Shown here: in pieces, positions 19,364 through 28,020 of the stretch | Layout of the letters: every line of letters starts with the position of its first letter | How positions within the stretch are numbered: position 1 is the stretch's first letter | Source: Methylorubrum thiocyanatum | GTDB lineage: Bacteria; Pseudomonadota; Alphaproteobacteria; Rhizobiales; Beijerinckiaceae | NCBI GenBank assembly: GCA_014138645.1 | Contig: JACJIB010000003.1 | Location: forward strand, 558,001-622,000 | Direction of reading: 5' to 3' | DNA: 64,000 nucleotides | Made by a program: the position numbers and the translations under genes | Notes under the pieces: generated by a model | Told to the model about the DNA's origin: nothing | Database searches by the model: none | What the model saw: only the letters and a program-made list of their open reading frames with translations

Positions 19364-19641
19364 CCGACCTCGCCTTCTCGCTCTGGCCCGAACTGGCGGC
19401 GGCGCTGGCACTCGGCCTCGTCGTCGGCGCGCTCACCGGCCTTCCCCGCGAACGATTCGCCCTGGCCTCCACCGCAATCCTGCTCGTCGGGCTTGCCGTC
19501 CTGGCCGGTCTCGCGGTGCTGCGGACGGTGGCCGGAGGGACCGGCCTGTGGATCGAGACGGCGGCGCTGGTGCTAGGGGCTTATCTCGCGGGCTGCGTTC
19601 TCGGCGGGCTCGGGCGCGCGGCCTCCGGCCGGCCTCTCTGA
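19360..19641 (+). CDS. Small hypothetical membrane protein coupled to the OmpA/BON gene
   Basis: A 93-residue protein with three hydrophobic segments (about 8-25, 33-55, 65-85) rich in Ala, Leu and Gly. The GTG start overlaps the preceding stop as GTGA, so it is translationally coupled and probably works with that protein. Its 3' end overlaps the convergent cyclase gene by 69 bases. No family recognised. Confidence 0.65.
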   Translation: MTDLAFSLWPELAAALALGLVVGALTGLPRERFALASTAILLVGLAVLAGLAVLRTVAGGTGLWIETAALVLGAYLAGCVLGGLGRAASGRPL

Positions 19642-20856
19642 CAACTCCGCCTCCTGCGCCAGTCCCCAGATCCGCTGCTTGCGGCCGACGCCGCGCAGGG
19701 CGAACTCGCCGACCGGGACGAGGCCGGCCCCGCAGCGCCGGGCGAAGGCGTCCGAGAGCAGCAGCGGTCGCTCCACCTCGTCACAGAGACGCTCGATCCG
19801 GCTCGCCTCGTTGACCGCCCGGCCGATCACCGTGAAGTCGAGGCGCCGGTCGGTGCCGACATTGCCGGACACGACGCGCCCGTAATGCAGCACGATGTCC
19901 GCCTCCAGGGGCGGCAGCCCGTCCCCGAGGCGGGCGGCGTTCAGAGCCTCGTTGCGCGCCAGCGCCTCGCGCGCCGCGTTGAGTGCCCCGGCGCAGGCCG
20001 TGCAGACCAGGGCATCCGGCTCGTCCACGGGGAAGACGGCGAGGAAGCCGTCGCCCAGGAACTTCGAAATCTCGCCGCCATGGCGCTGCACCGGCTCGCC
20101 CAGCGCATCGAAATGCTCGTCGAGCCAGCCCACCACCTTCAACGGGTCGTCGCGATCCGCCACGGTGGTGAAGCCGCGCAGGTCCGCCAGCAGGATGGCG
20201 GCGTGGACCACCGTGCTCTGCCCGCGTCGCATCTCGCCCGCGAGCACCCGCGCGCCCGTCGCCGGCCCGAGATAGGTGCTGAGCATCTCGCGCATCGTAT
20301 GCGACAGGCTGAGCTTGGCCGTGACCAGGGCGATCACCTGCACCAGCCCGGCCAGGATCGCCTGCTCCGCCTCGGTGAAACCGCCGGGACGGTCGGTGGC
20401 GAACGAGATACCGACGCCCTCCATGGCGCTGCCGGGGGCGAAGGCGGCGGCATGAAGCAGGTAGTCGGTCGCGCCCTGCTGCCTCAGCTCGCCTAGGAGC
20501 GGCAGATCGGGACAGCCGTTCGAACGATCGAGCCGCCAGCGCACGAAGGAGAGGTCGTTGGCCCTCAGCCAGCCGACAGGGCTGCGGAAGAACGTATCCT
20601 CGCCCTCCGGTCCGTGCACCGTGGGAAACACCGCCGTGCCCTGCTCACGCCGCCACGCGACGCTCACCCCGCGAAAGACGGGGTCGATGACCGGCACCGC
20701 GAGGCTGAAGCGCCAGAGCGGAAGGCCCGCCGCGGCCAGCGCCTCGCAGAACTCCGTGATGATCGTTTCCGCCTCGTCCGACTCCGTCGCCCGCGCGATG
20801 AAACGGGCCTCGATGCGGCGGAGAGCAGTGTCGGAGATCGGATCCGTGGCAGCCAT
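19573..20856 (-). CDS. Class III adenylate/guanylate cyclase
   Basis: A 427-residue soluble cyclase. The N-terminal ~190 residues look like a GAF-type sensor without membrane segments. The class III catalytic domain (about 215-395) has ILLADLRGFTT with the first metal Asp, FLGDGFLAVFP with the second, and VIGRAVNEASRIERL with the transition-state Asn/Arg. It would make cAMP or cGMP; substrate cannot be settled by eye. It converges on the small membrane protein with a 69-base overlap. The ATG at 20856 has no clear ribosome site. Confidence 0.88.
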   Translation of the reverse strand: MAATDPISDTALRRIEARFIARATESDEAETIITEFCEALAAAGLPLWRFSLAVPVIDPVFRGVSVAWRREQGTAVFPTVHGPEGEDTFFRSPVGWLRANDLSFVRWRLDRSNGCPDLPLLGELRQQGATDYLLHAAAFAPGSAMEGVGISFATDRPGGFTEAEQAILAGLVQVIALVTAKLSLSHTMREMLSTYLGPATGARVLAGEMRRGQSTVVHAAILLADLRGFTTVADRDDPLKVVGWLDEHFDALGEPVQRHGGEISKFLGDGFLAVFPVDEPDALVCTACAGALNAAREALARNEALNAARLGDGLPPLEADIVLHYGRVVSGNVGTDRRLDFTVIGRAVNEASRIERLCDEVERPLLLSDAFARRCGAGLVPVGEFALRGVGRKQRIWGLAQEAELSERPAGGRAPEPAENAAREISP

Positions 20857-21003
20857 GTCAAACCCGACTTTACCCGCGCCCGGGACGGATCCGAAAGCGC
20901 GATGCGTGCGCGCCTGTGGGCAAAGGGCGGGATCCTGCCTTGCCCCGCGGCGCGGAACGCTTCAACCGTGCGCGGGACGGCCCAGAGACAGGACATCGAC
21001 GAC

Positions 21004-21597
21004 GTGACCGACGAGACCGCCGCGCTCGAGCGCCGATTCGCGTTCCTGGCCGAGATCGACGGGCTGAAAGCCGTGCTGCGCCAGAACCGGACCGTCGGCG
21101 AGCGCCGCCGCGAGAACTCGGCCGAGCATTCCTGGCATCTGGCGATGTTCGCCCTCGTGCTCGGCGATCACGCGCCCGGCCTCGACATGGCCCGCGTCGT
21201 CGCGATGCTGCTCGTGCACGACATCGTCGAGGTCGATGCCGGCGACGTGCCGATCCACGGCGCCTACGACGCCGCGGCCCAGGCCCTGGTCGAGCAGGCG
21301 GCGGCGGCACGGATCTTCGGCCTCCTGCCGGACGCGCAACGCGACGGCTTCCTGGCGCTCTGGAAAGAGTTCGAGGCGGTGGAGACGGCGGAGGCCCGCT
21401 TCGCCAAGGCGCTCGACCGGCTCCAGCCGCTTCTGCTCAACACGCTGACCGACGGCGGCACCTGGGCCGAGAACGGGCTCAGCGAGGCACAGGTGATGGC
21501 GCGCTACCGGCCGGTGATCGAACGCGGTATCCCCGGCCTCTGGCCCTTCGTGGAGGCGCTGGTGCGCCGCCACTATCGGGGCGGCGCTACGGCGTGA
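21004..21597 (+). CDS. HD-domain phosphohydrolase (YfbR-like)
   Basis: A 197-residue HD-domain protein of the YfbR/HDDC2 type, typically nucleoside 5'-monophosphatases. Metal ligands are visible in SAEHSWH, in LVHDIVEVDAGD (the HD pair) and in a later Asp. The GTG at 21004 is chosen because AGGA lies about 10 bases upstream and conserved sequence starts right after; the open frame extends further upstream only through Arg-rich sequence. Its 3' end overlaps the convergent slt gene by 11 bases. Substrate is inferred. Confidence 0.82.
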   Translation: MTDETAALERRFAFLAEIDGLKAVLRQNRTVGERRRENSAEHSWHLAMFALVLGDHAPGLDMARVVAMLLVHDIVEVDAGDVPIHGAYDAAAQALVEQAAAARIFGLLPDAQRDGFLALWKEFEAVETAEARFAKALDRLQPLLLNTLTDGGTWAENGLSEAQVMARYRPVIERGIPGLWPFVEALVRRHYRGGATA

Positions 21598-23917
21598 CCG
21601 GCTGCGCCTCGGCGCTCACGGCGGTGCGGGCGCCGCGGGCGAGGTCGCGCTCGATCATCAGCGCGCTCTTGCCGTCGAGGCGGTTGCGGTAGACCTGCAG
21701 GTTCTCCATCACCCGCTGGACGTAGTTGCGCGTCTCGGTGAAGGGGATGCGCTCGACCCAGTCGATCGGATCGACCTCGGGCCGGCGCGGATCGCCGTAG
21801 GCATCGACCCATTTCTTCACGTTGCCGCCGCCCGCGTTGTAGGAGGCGAAGGCGAGGATGTAGGAGCCCTTCCAGTCCTCCATCAGCTCGCCGAGATGGG
21901 CCTGCCCCAGCCGCGCGTTGTAGGCGGGATCGCTGGTGAGGCGGTCGGTCTCGTAGGAGGTCGAGACGCGCTTGGCCGTGCGCTGGGCGGTGGCCGGCAT
22001 CATCTGCATCAGGCCGCGGGCACCGACGCCGGACTGGGCGCGGGGATCGAACTGGCTCTCCTGCCGGGCGATGGCGAAGACCATGGCCCGCTCGACCTGC
22101 GGCACCGCGGTGAAGGTCTCGTAATCGGGGATGCCGATGGTCGGGTAGGCGTGGGTGTCCAGCGCCAGACCCCGCTGCGTGGCGAGCTTGCCGATGGAGA
22201 CCAGCGCCCGCGCGTCGCGCATCTCCACCGCGGTCTCGCCGAGCGCGTTGACCTGCGCCTCCTCGGTCAGCGAGCGGGCCGCGTCGATGTAGAGCGGCAG
22301 CGCCAGATCCTTCATCTGGGCGGCGGCCAGCAGCTTGAGGCCGCGCACGAACAGACGGTCGTCGAAGGCGGCCCGCGCCGTCGGGCTCAGCTCGGCCGCC
22401 CGGCGCAGGGGCAGACTGTGCTGGCCGAGCCGGGCGCGGGCGAGCTGCCCGTAATAGGCGATCGGCTGGAGCGCGGCGCGCTCGTAGAAGCTCTTGGCCT
22501 CGGCGGACCGGCCCGCGGCCTCGGCCGCGCGGCCCTGCCAGTAAGCGGCACGCGCGAGCGAGATCGGCGTCTCGGCCACGCTCGCGGCCGAAGCGAAGTG
22601 CCGCTCGGCCGCGGCCGGATCGGCCATGAAGCGCAGCGCGATCCAGCCGGCATGGAACTCCGCCTCGATCCGCTTCTCGGAGGTGCGGGCGGAATGCGCC
22701 GCGGCCACCGCGTAGGCGGTCTTGGTATCGCCCGCATCCATCAGCTTGCGCGCGACGATCCGGCGCTCGACCCACCACGTGTCGCCGTCGGCGAGCACCT
22801 CCGGGTTGGTCGGGGCGGACAGCAGCACCTTGGCCGCCTCCGCCGCCTTGTCGGCGCGGCGGAAATACTGGGCGCGCGACAGCAGGTAGGACGAATCGTT
22901 GCGCAGCGACGGCGGCACTGCGGCGAGCGCGGCCGCCGCCCCGGCCTTGCCCTGCACCGCCCGGCGGGCGCGCACGAGGCTCGGATAGGAGCCGCCGGCG
23001 TAATCCGCCGCCCGGGCGGCCGTCGTCCAATCCTCCTTCAGAAGCGCGCGCTCCATCCGGTAGCGGTGGTCGATCACCGTGAGCACGCCGGGGAAGGCGT
23101 CGGTGACCTTGGCCTCCAGGCTGCGGCCGAAACTCTCCTCGCGCCAGAGATCGTGCACGAGGTCGGCAGCGTCCGCGTCGAGCCCGTCGGCGCGCAGGGC
23201 CAGCGCCAGGGCGAACTTGCCCGGCGCGCTCGTCGGCCGCGCGGTGGCGAAATAGGCGCGCACCACGGCCGGGCTCTTCTTCTCGGTCAGCAGCCGCTCC
23301 TCGGCGCGGCGGCGCAGCAGGGGACCCGCCGGCCAATCGGGATTGGCGCGGGTGAAGGCGACGACGCGCTCGAAGCTAATGCCGGCGCCCGCGCGGATCG
23401 CCACCCATTCGAGCAGCGCCCGCGCCGCCGGATCGGTGAAGCCGGCGGCAAGCCGGTCGCCGTCCGAGACCTTGCCCTTGCGGTAGAGGTCGATCGCCTC
23501 GCGCAGCGGGCCGAGATGGGTCTCGCCGGAAGCGACGGGACGGGCCGGATCCGGCACCTCCGGGGAGGGGGCGGCCGGCGAGACGGCCGCATCGGGCAGC
23601 GGGAAGGCGACGGGGCCGTCCGATTCGGTGGAGGCGTAGGAGGATGCCGCGGCGGGCAGCGGCTTGTCGGAGGCCGCCTCGCCCGCGCTCGGATCGAGGC
23701 GCAGGGCGTCGGCCGCGACGGGATCGGAGGCGGGGCCCTGGCCGTCGCTCGGCTGCCCGGCGGGGGCCGCGGCATCGCTGACGGGCGCGGCGGGCGCCGA
23801 GGCCGGCTGCGGGTTGCGGACCTCCACGGCGCCGGCCGGCTGCGGCAGCACGGCGGTGCCGGACAACAGGAGCCCGAGGAGCAGGGGCAGGGAGCGGGCG
23901 GGGAACGCCATGGTCAT
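21587..23917 (-). CDS. slt: Soluble lytic murein transglycosylase
   Basis: A 776-residue periplasmic enzyme that cleaves peptidoglycan with formation of anhydro-muropeptides. A signal peptide (cleavage after GAV near 30) is followed by a Pro/Ala-rich linker of about 130 residues, a long alpha-helical superhelix typical of Slt70, and a C-terminal SLT domain with catalytic Glu in ARQESQFDP, then GLMQMMPATA and ASYNAGGGNV. The ATG at 23917 follows GGGGTG; a start at 23941 is open too. A perfect CtrA-type site lies 48 bases upstream. It diverges from dapA. Confidence 0.92.
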   Translation of the reverse strand: MTMAFPARSLPLLLGLLLSGTAVLPQPAGAVEVRNPQPASAPAAPVSDAAAPAGQPSDGQGPASDPVAADALRLDPSAGEAASDKPLPAAASSYASTESDGPVAFPLPDAAVSPAAPSPEVPDPARPVASGETHLGPLREAIDLYRKGKVSDGDRLAAGFTDPAARALLEWVAIRAGAGISFERVVAFTRANPDWPAGPLLRRRAEERLLTEKKSPAVVRAYFATARPTSAPGKFALALALRADGLDADAADLVHDLWREESFGRSLEAKVTDAFPGVLTVIDHRYRMERALLKEDWTTAARAADYAGGSYPSLVRARRAVQGKAGAAAALAAVPPSLRNDSSYLLSRAQYFRRADKAAEAAKVLLSAPTNPEVLADGDTWWVERRIVARKLMDAGDTKTAYAVAAAHSARTSEKRIEAEFHAGWIALRFMADPAAAERHFASAASVAETPISLARAAYWQGRAAEAAGRSAEAKSFYERAALQPIAYYGQLARARLGQHSLPLRRAAELSPTARAAFDDRLFVRGLKLLAAAQMKDLALPLYIDAARSLTEEAQVNALGETAVEMRDARALVSIGKLATQRGLALDTHAYPTIGIPDYETFTAVPQVERAMVFAIARQESQFDPRAQSGVGARGLMQMMPATAQRTAKRVSTSYETDRLTSDPAYNARLGQAHLGELMEDWKGSYILAFASYNAGGGNVKKWVDAYGDPRRPEVDPIDWVERIPFTETRNYVQRVMENLQVYRNRLDGKSALMIERDLARGARTAVSAEAQPVTP

Positions 23918-23963
23918 CAGACACCCCGACACGGAGGCCAAGCCTTAAGCTGGGCTCCGGTCC

Positions 23964-23980
23964 GTTAAGATGGCATTAAC
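23964..23980. promoter_or_regulatory. CtrA-type box between slt and dapA
   Basis: GTTAA-gatggca-TTAAC: a perfect TTAA-N7-TTAA match that is also a near-perfect dyad, 48 bases from the slt ATG and 130 from dapA. Cell-cycle control of a lytic transglycosylase is inferred. Confidence 0.65.
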
Positions 23981-24109
23981 TGCGCAAGCGAAGCGTTTGC
24001 GCGCGGGCTGGGGAGGGCCTATGTCTCGCGCGTCCCGTGCGCGGCCAAGATGAGGCCGGATCCGCCGGGATATGCCAGACAGGCAAGAAGAACGGCCGGG
24101 AACGCCAGG

Positions 24110-25000
<891 letters not shown>

Positions 25001-25071
25001 TCCCTCGTCCGAAGAGGGGGCGGTTCCCATATGAGGGGACCGCCGCCGTGCGTTCGCGAACCTGAAGAAGA

Positions 25072-25545
25072 ATGGCCCCCAAAACCGAACCCGGCCGGCG
25101 CGTCGTCGCCGACAATCGCTCCGCCCGCTTCCACTACGCGATCGAGGACACCTTCGAGGCCGGCATCGCGCTGACCGGCACCGAGGTGAAATCGCTGCGC
25201 GGCGGCAAGGCGACGATCGGAGAGTCCTATGCGGGGCCGTCCGGCAACGACCTGATGCTGTTCAATGCCTATATCCCGGAATATCTGGAGGCGAACCGCT
25301 TCAACCACGACACCAAGCGGCCGCGCCGCCTGTTGCTGCACCGCCGCCAGATCAACAAGCTGATCGGCGCCACCCAGCGCCAGGGCTACACCGTGATCCC
25401 GCTGAAGATCTACTTCAACGACAAGGGCCGGGCGAAGGTCGAACTCGGGCTCGGCAAGGGCAAGCAGCTCCACGACAAGCGTGAGAGCGTCAAGCAGCGG
25501 GATTGGCAGCGGGACAAGGCCCGGCTGATGCGCGACAAGGGCTGA
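25072..25545 (+). CDS. smpB: tmRNA-binding protein SmpB
   Basis: SmpB carries tmRNA to stalled ribosomes in trans-translation. The 157-residue protein has the OB-fold core ([36 protein letters not shown]) and the basic C-terminal tail that occupies the mRNA channel ([17 protein letters not shown]). GAAGAAGA precedes the ATG. It probably shares a transcript with dapA. The tmRNA gene itself was looked for nearby and not found. Confidence 0.97.
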   Translation: MAPKTEPGRRVVADNRSARFHYAIEDTFEAGIALTGTEVKSLRGGKATIGESYAGPSGNDLMLFNAYIPEYLEANRFNHDTKRPRRLLLHRRQINKLIGATQRQGYTVIPLKIYFNDKGRAKVELGLGKGKQLHDKRESVKQRDWQRDKARLMRDKG

Positions 25546-25694
25546 TCCGGCCGATCACCGATCCAGCCGGCCAACCGGCGGCGGTCCCGCCCCTCCGATC
25601 CTAACGGCGGACGGTCTTCGGGCGACGGCAGACCGCGCCTCACCGTCGCCGCGAGAGCGCCGGGCCGCAAGCGGCCCAGGCGCGGATGCTGCTG

Positions 25695-26348
25695 TCAGCC
25701 TTCCGCCTCGTCCTCGGACGGCGGACGGATGCCGTAGCGGCTTTCCAGACCCGGATTGGCGCGGGGCGCGCGCTCAGCGAAGTCGCGGCGAGGCCCCTCG
25801 CCGGCGGCGCGGGCAGGGCGCTCGCTCGGATCGCGGCCGATCCGGCCCGCGAGATGGGCAAGATCGATGAACTCGTCCGCCTGACGGCGCAGATCGTCGG
25901 CGATCATCGCCGGCTGGGTCTGGATCGTCGAGACGACGGAGACGCGCACGCCGCGGCGCTGGATCGCCTCCACGAGCGAGCGGAAGTCGCCGTCACCGGA
26001 GAACAGGACCATATGGTCGATATAGGGTGCGAGTTCGAGCGCATCGATGGCGAGCTCGATATCCATGTTGCCCTTGACCTTACGGCGCCCGGCGGAGTCG
26101 GTGAACTCCTTCACGGGCTTGGTCACGACGCGGTAGCCGTTATAGTCGAGCCAGTCGATCAGGGGGCGAATCGAGGAGTATTCCTGATCCTCGATCATTG
26201 CGGTGTAGTAGAAAGCGCGGATGAGATTGTCGCGGCTCTGAAAATCTTTGAGCAGACGCTTGTAATCGATATCGAACCCGAGCGCCTTGGTGGTCGCATA
26301 CAAGTTTGCGCCGTCGATGAAAACTGCGGTCCGTTGCTTATCGCTCAT
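25695..26348 (-). CDS. NYN-domain (LabA/DUF88-like) putative RNase
   Basis: A 217-residue protein whose first ~165 residues form a NYN domain, a PIN-like nuclease fold. Acidic residues expected at the metal site are visible in FIDGANLY, KGNMDIELAIDAL and LFSGDGDF. The last ~50 residues are Arg/Pro/Glu-rich and disordered. The family is often called LabA-like and is widespread as a conserved single gene in Rhizobiales. Nuclease activity on RNA is inferred; no partner gene is adjacent. Confidence 0.88.
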   Translation of the reverse strand: MSDKQRTAVFIDGANLYATTKALGFDIDYKRLLKDFQSRDNLIRAFYYTAMIEDQEYSSIRPLIDWLDYNGYRVVTKPVKEFTDSAGRRKVKGNMDIELAIDALELAPYIDHMVLFSGDGDFRSLVEAIQRRGVRVSVVSTIQTQPAMIADDLRRQADEFIDLAHLAGRIGRDPSERPARAAGEGPRRDFAERAPRANPGLESRYGIRPPSEDEAEG

Positions 26349-26864
26349 GATTGATCCGTGTGCTGGAGCTGAAAGGTATTAGCTTAAAAATTCGAGTACG
26401 AATGCACGATGTAAAACGCGAACTCGATGCACCCCGAAATCCGGCATTCCTGAACTTTCGACTGATAACAGTCTTCGAAGTCCGGAACACGCGTTCGTTC
26501 GAACAGGCTGTGCCCGATCAACGGGGTGGCAGTGTCGGGGATCGCGGTCCGCGCAATGACGCAAGGGGCACCAGCCCCGAGCCGCCACCGTGGTGGCGGA
26601 GCAGGGAAGTTCTGTCAAGCGCGATAAAGATTTGAGGCAGAACGCACAGGGATCTATCGAAGATGATACCCCGCAACCAAAAGCTTATCCTGAAAGATCT
26701 ACACCGAACCAGCGGTTGTGACGCGCCATCAGCAAGAATTAAATCATACGCTCACATACCTGAAGTTGCCAGAAATAGCGGCTTGATCTGAGTTAACTTT
26801 ACGGAGACTTCGCCGCTTTCCGTTCGGTGCCGAACCGCTCCGGCTCGGCACTTGCACTTCCTCG
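26349..26864. other. 516-base intergenic region between NYN gene and pyrE
   Basis: More AT-rich than the surroundings and without a supported gene; a 94-codon plus-strand frame (26351-26635) has no ribosome site or recognisable protein. The region contains the leader of the minus-strand NYN gene, the pyrE 3' flank, and a structured element at 26525-26599 listed separately. Confidence 0.5.
26525..26599. ncRNA. Structured element with two exclusive folds (possible leader or small RNA)
   Basis: Fold A pairs GGTGGC (26525-26530) and TCGGGG (26535-26540) with CCCCGA (26575-26580) and GCCACC (26584-26589). Fold B pairs CCGCCAC (26582-26588) with GTGGCGG (26593-26599). The two share 26584-26588, so only one can form. 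Strand and function are unknown. Confidence 0.3.
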
Positions 26865-27455
26865 TCAGGGCTTCGGCAGCGCCCGGCTCCCCGGCTTGAC
26901 CGGAGGAATGGCGGCGAGTTCCGGGGGCAGGGCATCCGGCGAATAAGCCGGGATATCGAGGGTGACGAGGGAGACGAGCGGCAAGCCGATCTCGCCGCGC
27001 CCACCGGAGCGATCGATCAGGCAGGCCGCGCCGACCACCTCGCCGGCCTCGTCCTTCAGCGAGGCGAGGCATTCCCGGGCGGAAAGACCCGTCGTCACGA
27101 TGTCCTCGACGATGACCGCGCGGCTGCCGGCGGGGATCGAGAAGCCGCGGCGCAAGGTGAAGGGTCCGCCCGGATCGCGTTCGACGAAAATCGCCTTCGC
27201 ACCGAGATGGCGGGCGGTCTCGTAGCCGGGGATGATGCCGCCGATGGCCGGCGAAACGACGATGTCGATCCGCCCGAACCGCGCGGTGATGACCTCGGCC
27301 AGAGCCCGGCACAGCCGCTCGGTCCGGGCCGGATCGGAGAAGATCGTCATCTTCTGCAGGAAGGTGGGCGAGCGCAGGCCGGAACTGAGTATGAAATGCC
27401 CCTGGAGCAGCGCACCCGCCGAACGGAACTCTTCAAGAACTTCTTCCGGCGTCAT
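26865..27455 (-). CDS. pyrE: Orotate phosphoribosyltransferase
   Basis: PyrE joins orotate to PRPP in pyrimidine synthesis. The 196-residue protein carries the PRPP loop [14 protein letters not shown] and the flexible catalytic loop [15 protein letters not shown]. Its N-terminal [29 protein letters not shown] segment (quoted in part: GHFILSSG) is typical of the alphaproteobacterial form. No leader attenuator was identified. The gene is alone between the structured intergenic element and the repeat-containing secreted protein. Confidence 0.95.
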   Translation of the reverse strand: MTPEEVLEEFRSAGALLQGHFILSSGLRSPTFLQKMTIFSDPARTERLCRALAEVITARFGRIDIVVSPAIGGIIPGYETARHLGAKAIFVERDPGGPFTLRRGFSIPAGSRAVIVEDIVTTGLSARECLASLKDEAGEVVGAACLIDRSGGRGEIGLPLVSLVTLDIPAYSPDALPPELAAIPPVKPGSRALPKP

Positions 27456-27535
27456 GACCTACCGCTCGCCAATCCGTGATCCGCCGCTTGTTGCAGCGAC
27501 GCGCGCACGGCGCAAGCCGACGCGGCGGCGGCGGT

Positions 27536-27868
27536 CTAGTTGCGGGCGCGCAGGACGGCCCGCGGCGGATACCGCCGTGTGCCGTAGGCGGGCGCGTCGT
27601 AGGGATCGTAGGGGTCGTATGCGCCGAACGGGAGCAGCGAGCCGAGCAGGACGCCCTCGGTCCCGCCGCGCTGGATCATCGTGCGCATACCGGGCTGCAG
27701 CTTGCTGTCATCCAGATCGTCGGGATGGGCGGGGATGAGGGGCAGCCCCTCGGTCCCGCCCCGCTGGATCATCGTCCGCATGCCGGGTTGCAGGGTCTGG
27801 GGCTGAGCCTCGGCCGCGGGCGGGACGCTCAGCACGAGGAGGGCCGCGGTGATAAGGGGAAGCTTCAT
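27536..27868 (-). CDS. Secreted protein with two copies of an LQPGMRTMIQRGGTEG repeat
   Basis: A 110-residue protein with a signal peptide (MKLPLITAALLVLSVPPAAEA) and no cysteines. The mature part has two identical 16-residue blocks, LQPGMRTMIQRGGTEG, separated by a Pro/Asp-rich spacer (IPAHPDDLDDSK), then a Tyr/Pro/Asp-rich tail (YDPYDPYDAP) ending in basic residues. GGAGCG precedes the ATG at 27868. I do not recognise the family. The location is periplasmic or extracellular by inference. Confidence 0.75.
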   Translation of the reverse strand: MKLPLITAALLVLSVPPAAEAQPQTLQPGMRTMIQRGGTEGLPLIPAHPDDLDDSKLQPGMRTMIQRGGTEGVLLGSLLPFGAYDPYDPYDAPAYGTRRYPPRAVLRARN

Positions 27869-28020
27869 CACAGATCGCTCCGGAACAGCACGTCGCGGGC
27901 GCAGCATCCCATCGACCGGCCCGATGACGGAATGACGGGTCCGTGCATCGGTTCCGGCAGGCGACCGGCGATTGTCGATCCGCCGCAACGGATCGGGCGG
28001 GCGCCTTCGACGACGAGGCC

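Noticed and set aside
26351..26635. 94-codon plus-strand frame after the NYN gene
   Set aside because: No ribosome site, no domain, and it crosses the structured element; divergent placement alone is not support.
26349..26864. tmRNA gene near smpB
   Set aside because: No tRNA-like Ala acceptor end, CCA-adjacent TpsiC loop or tag reading frame was found, in either one-piece or alphaproteobacterial two-piece form.
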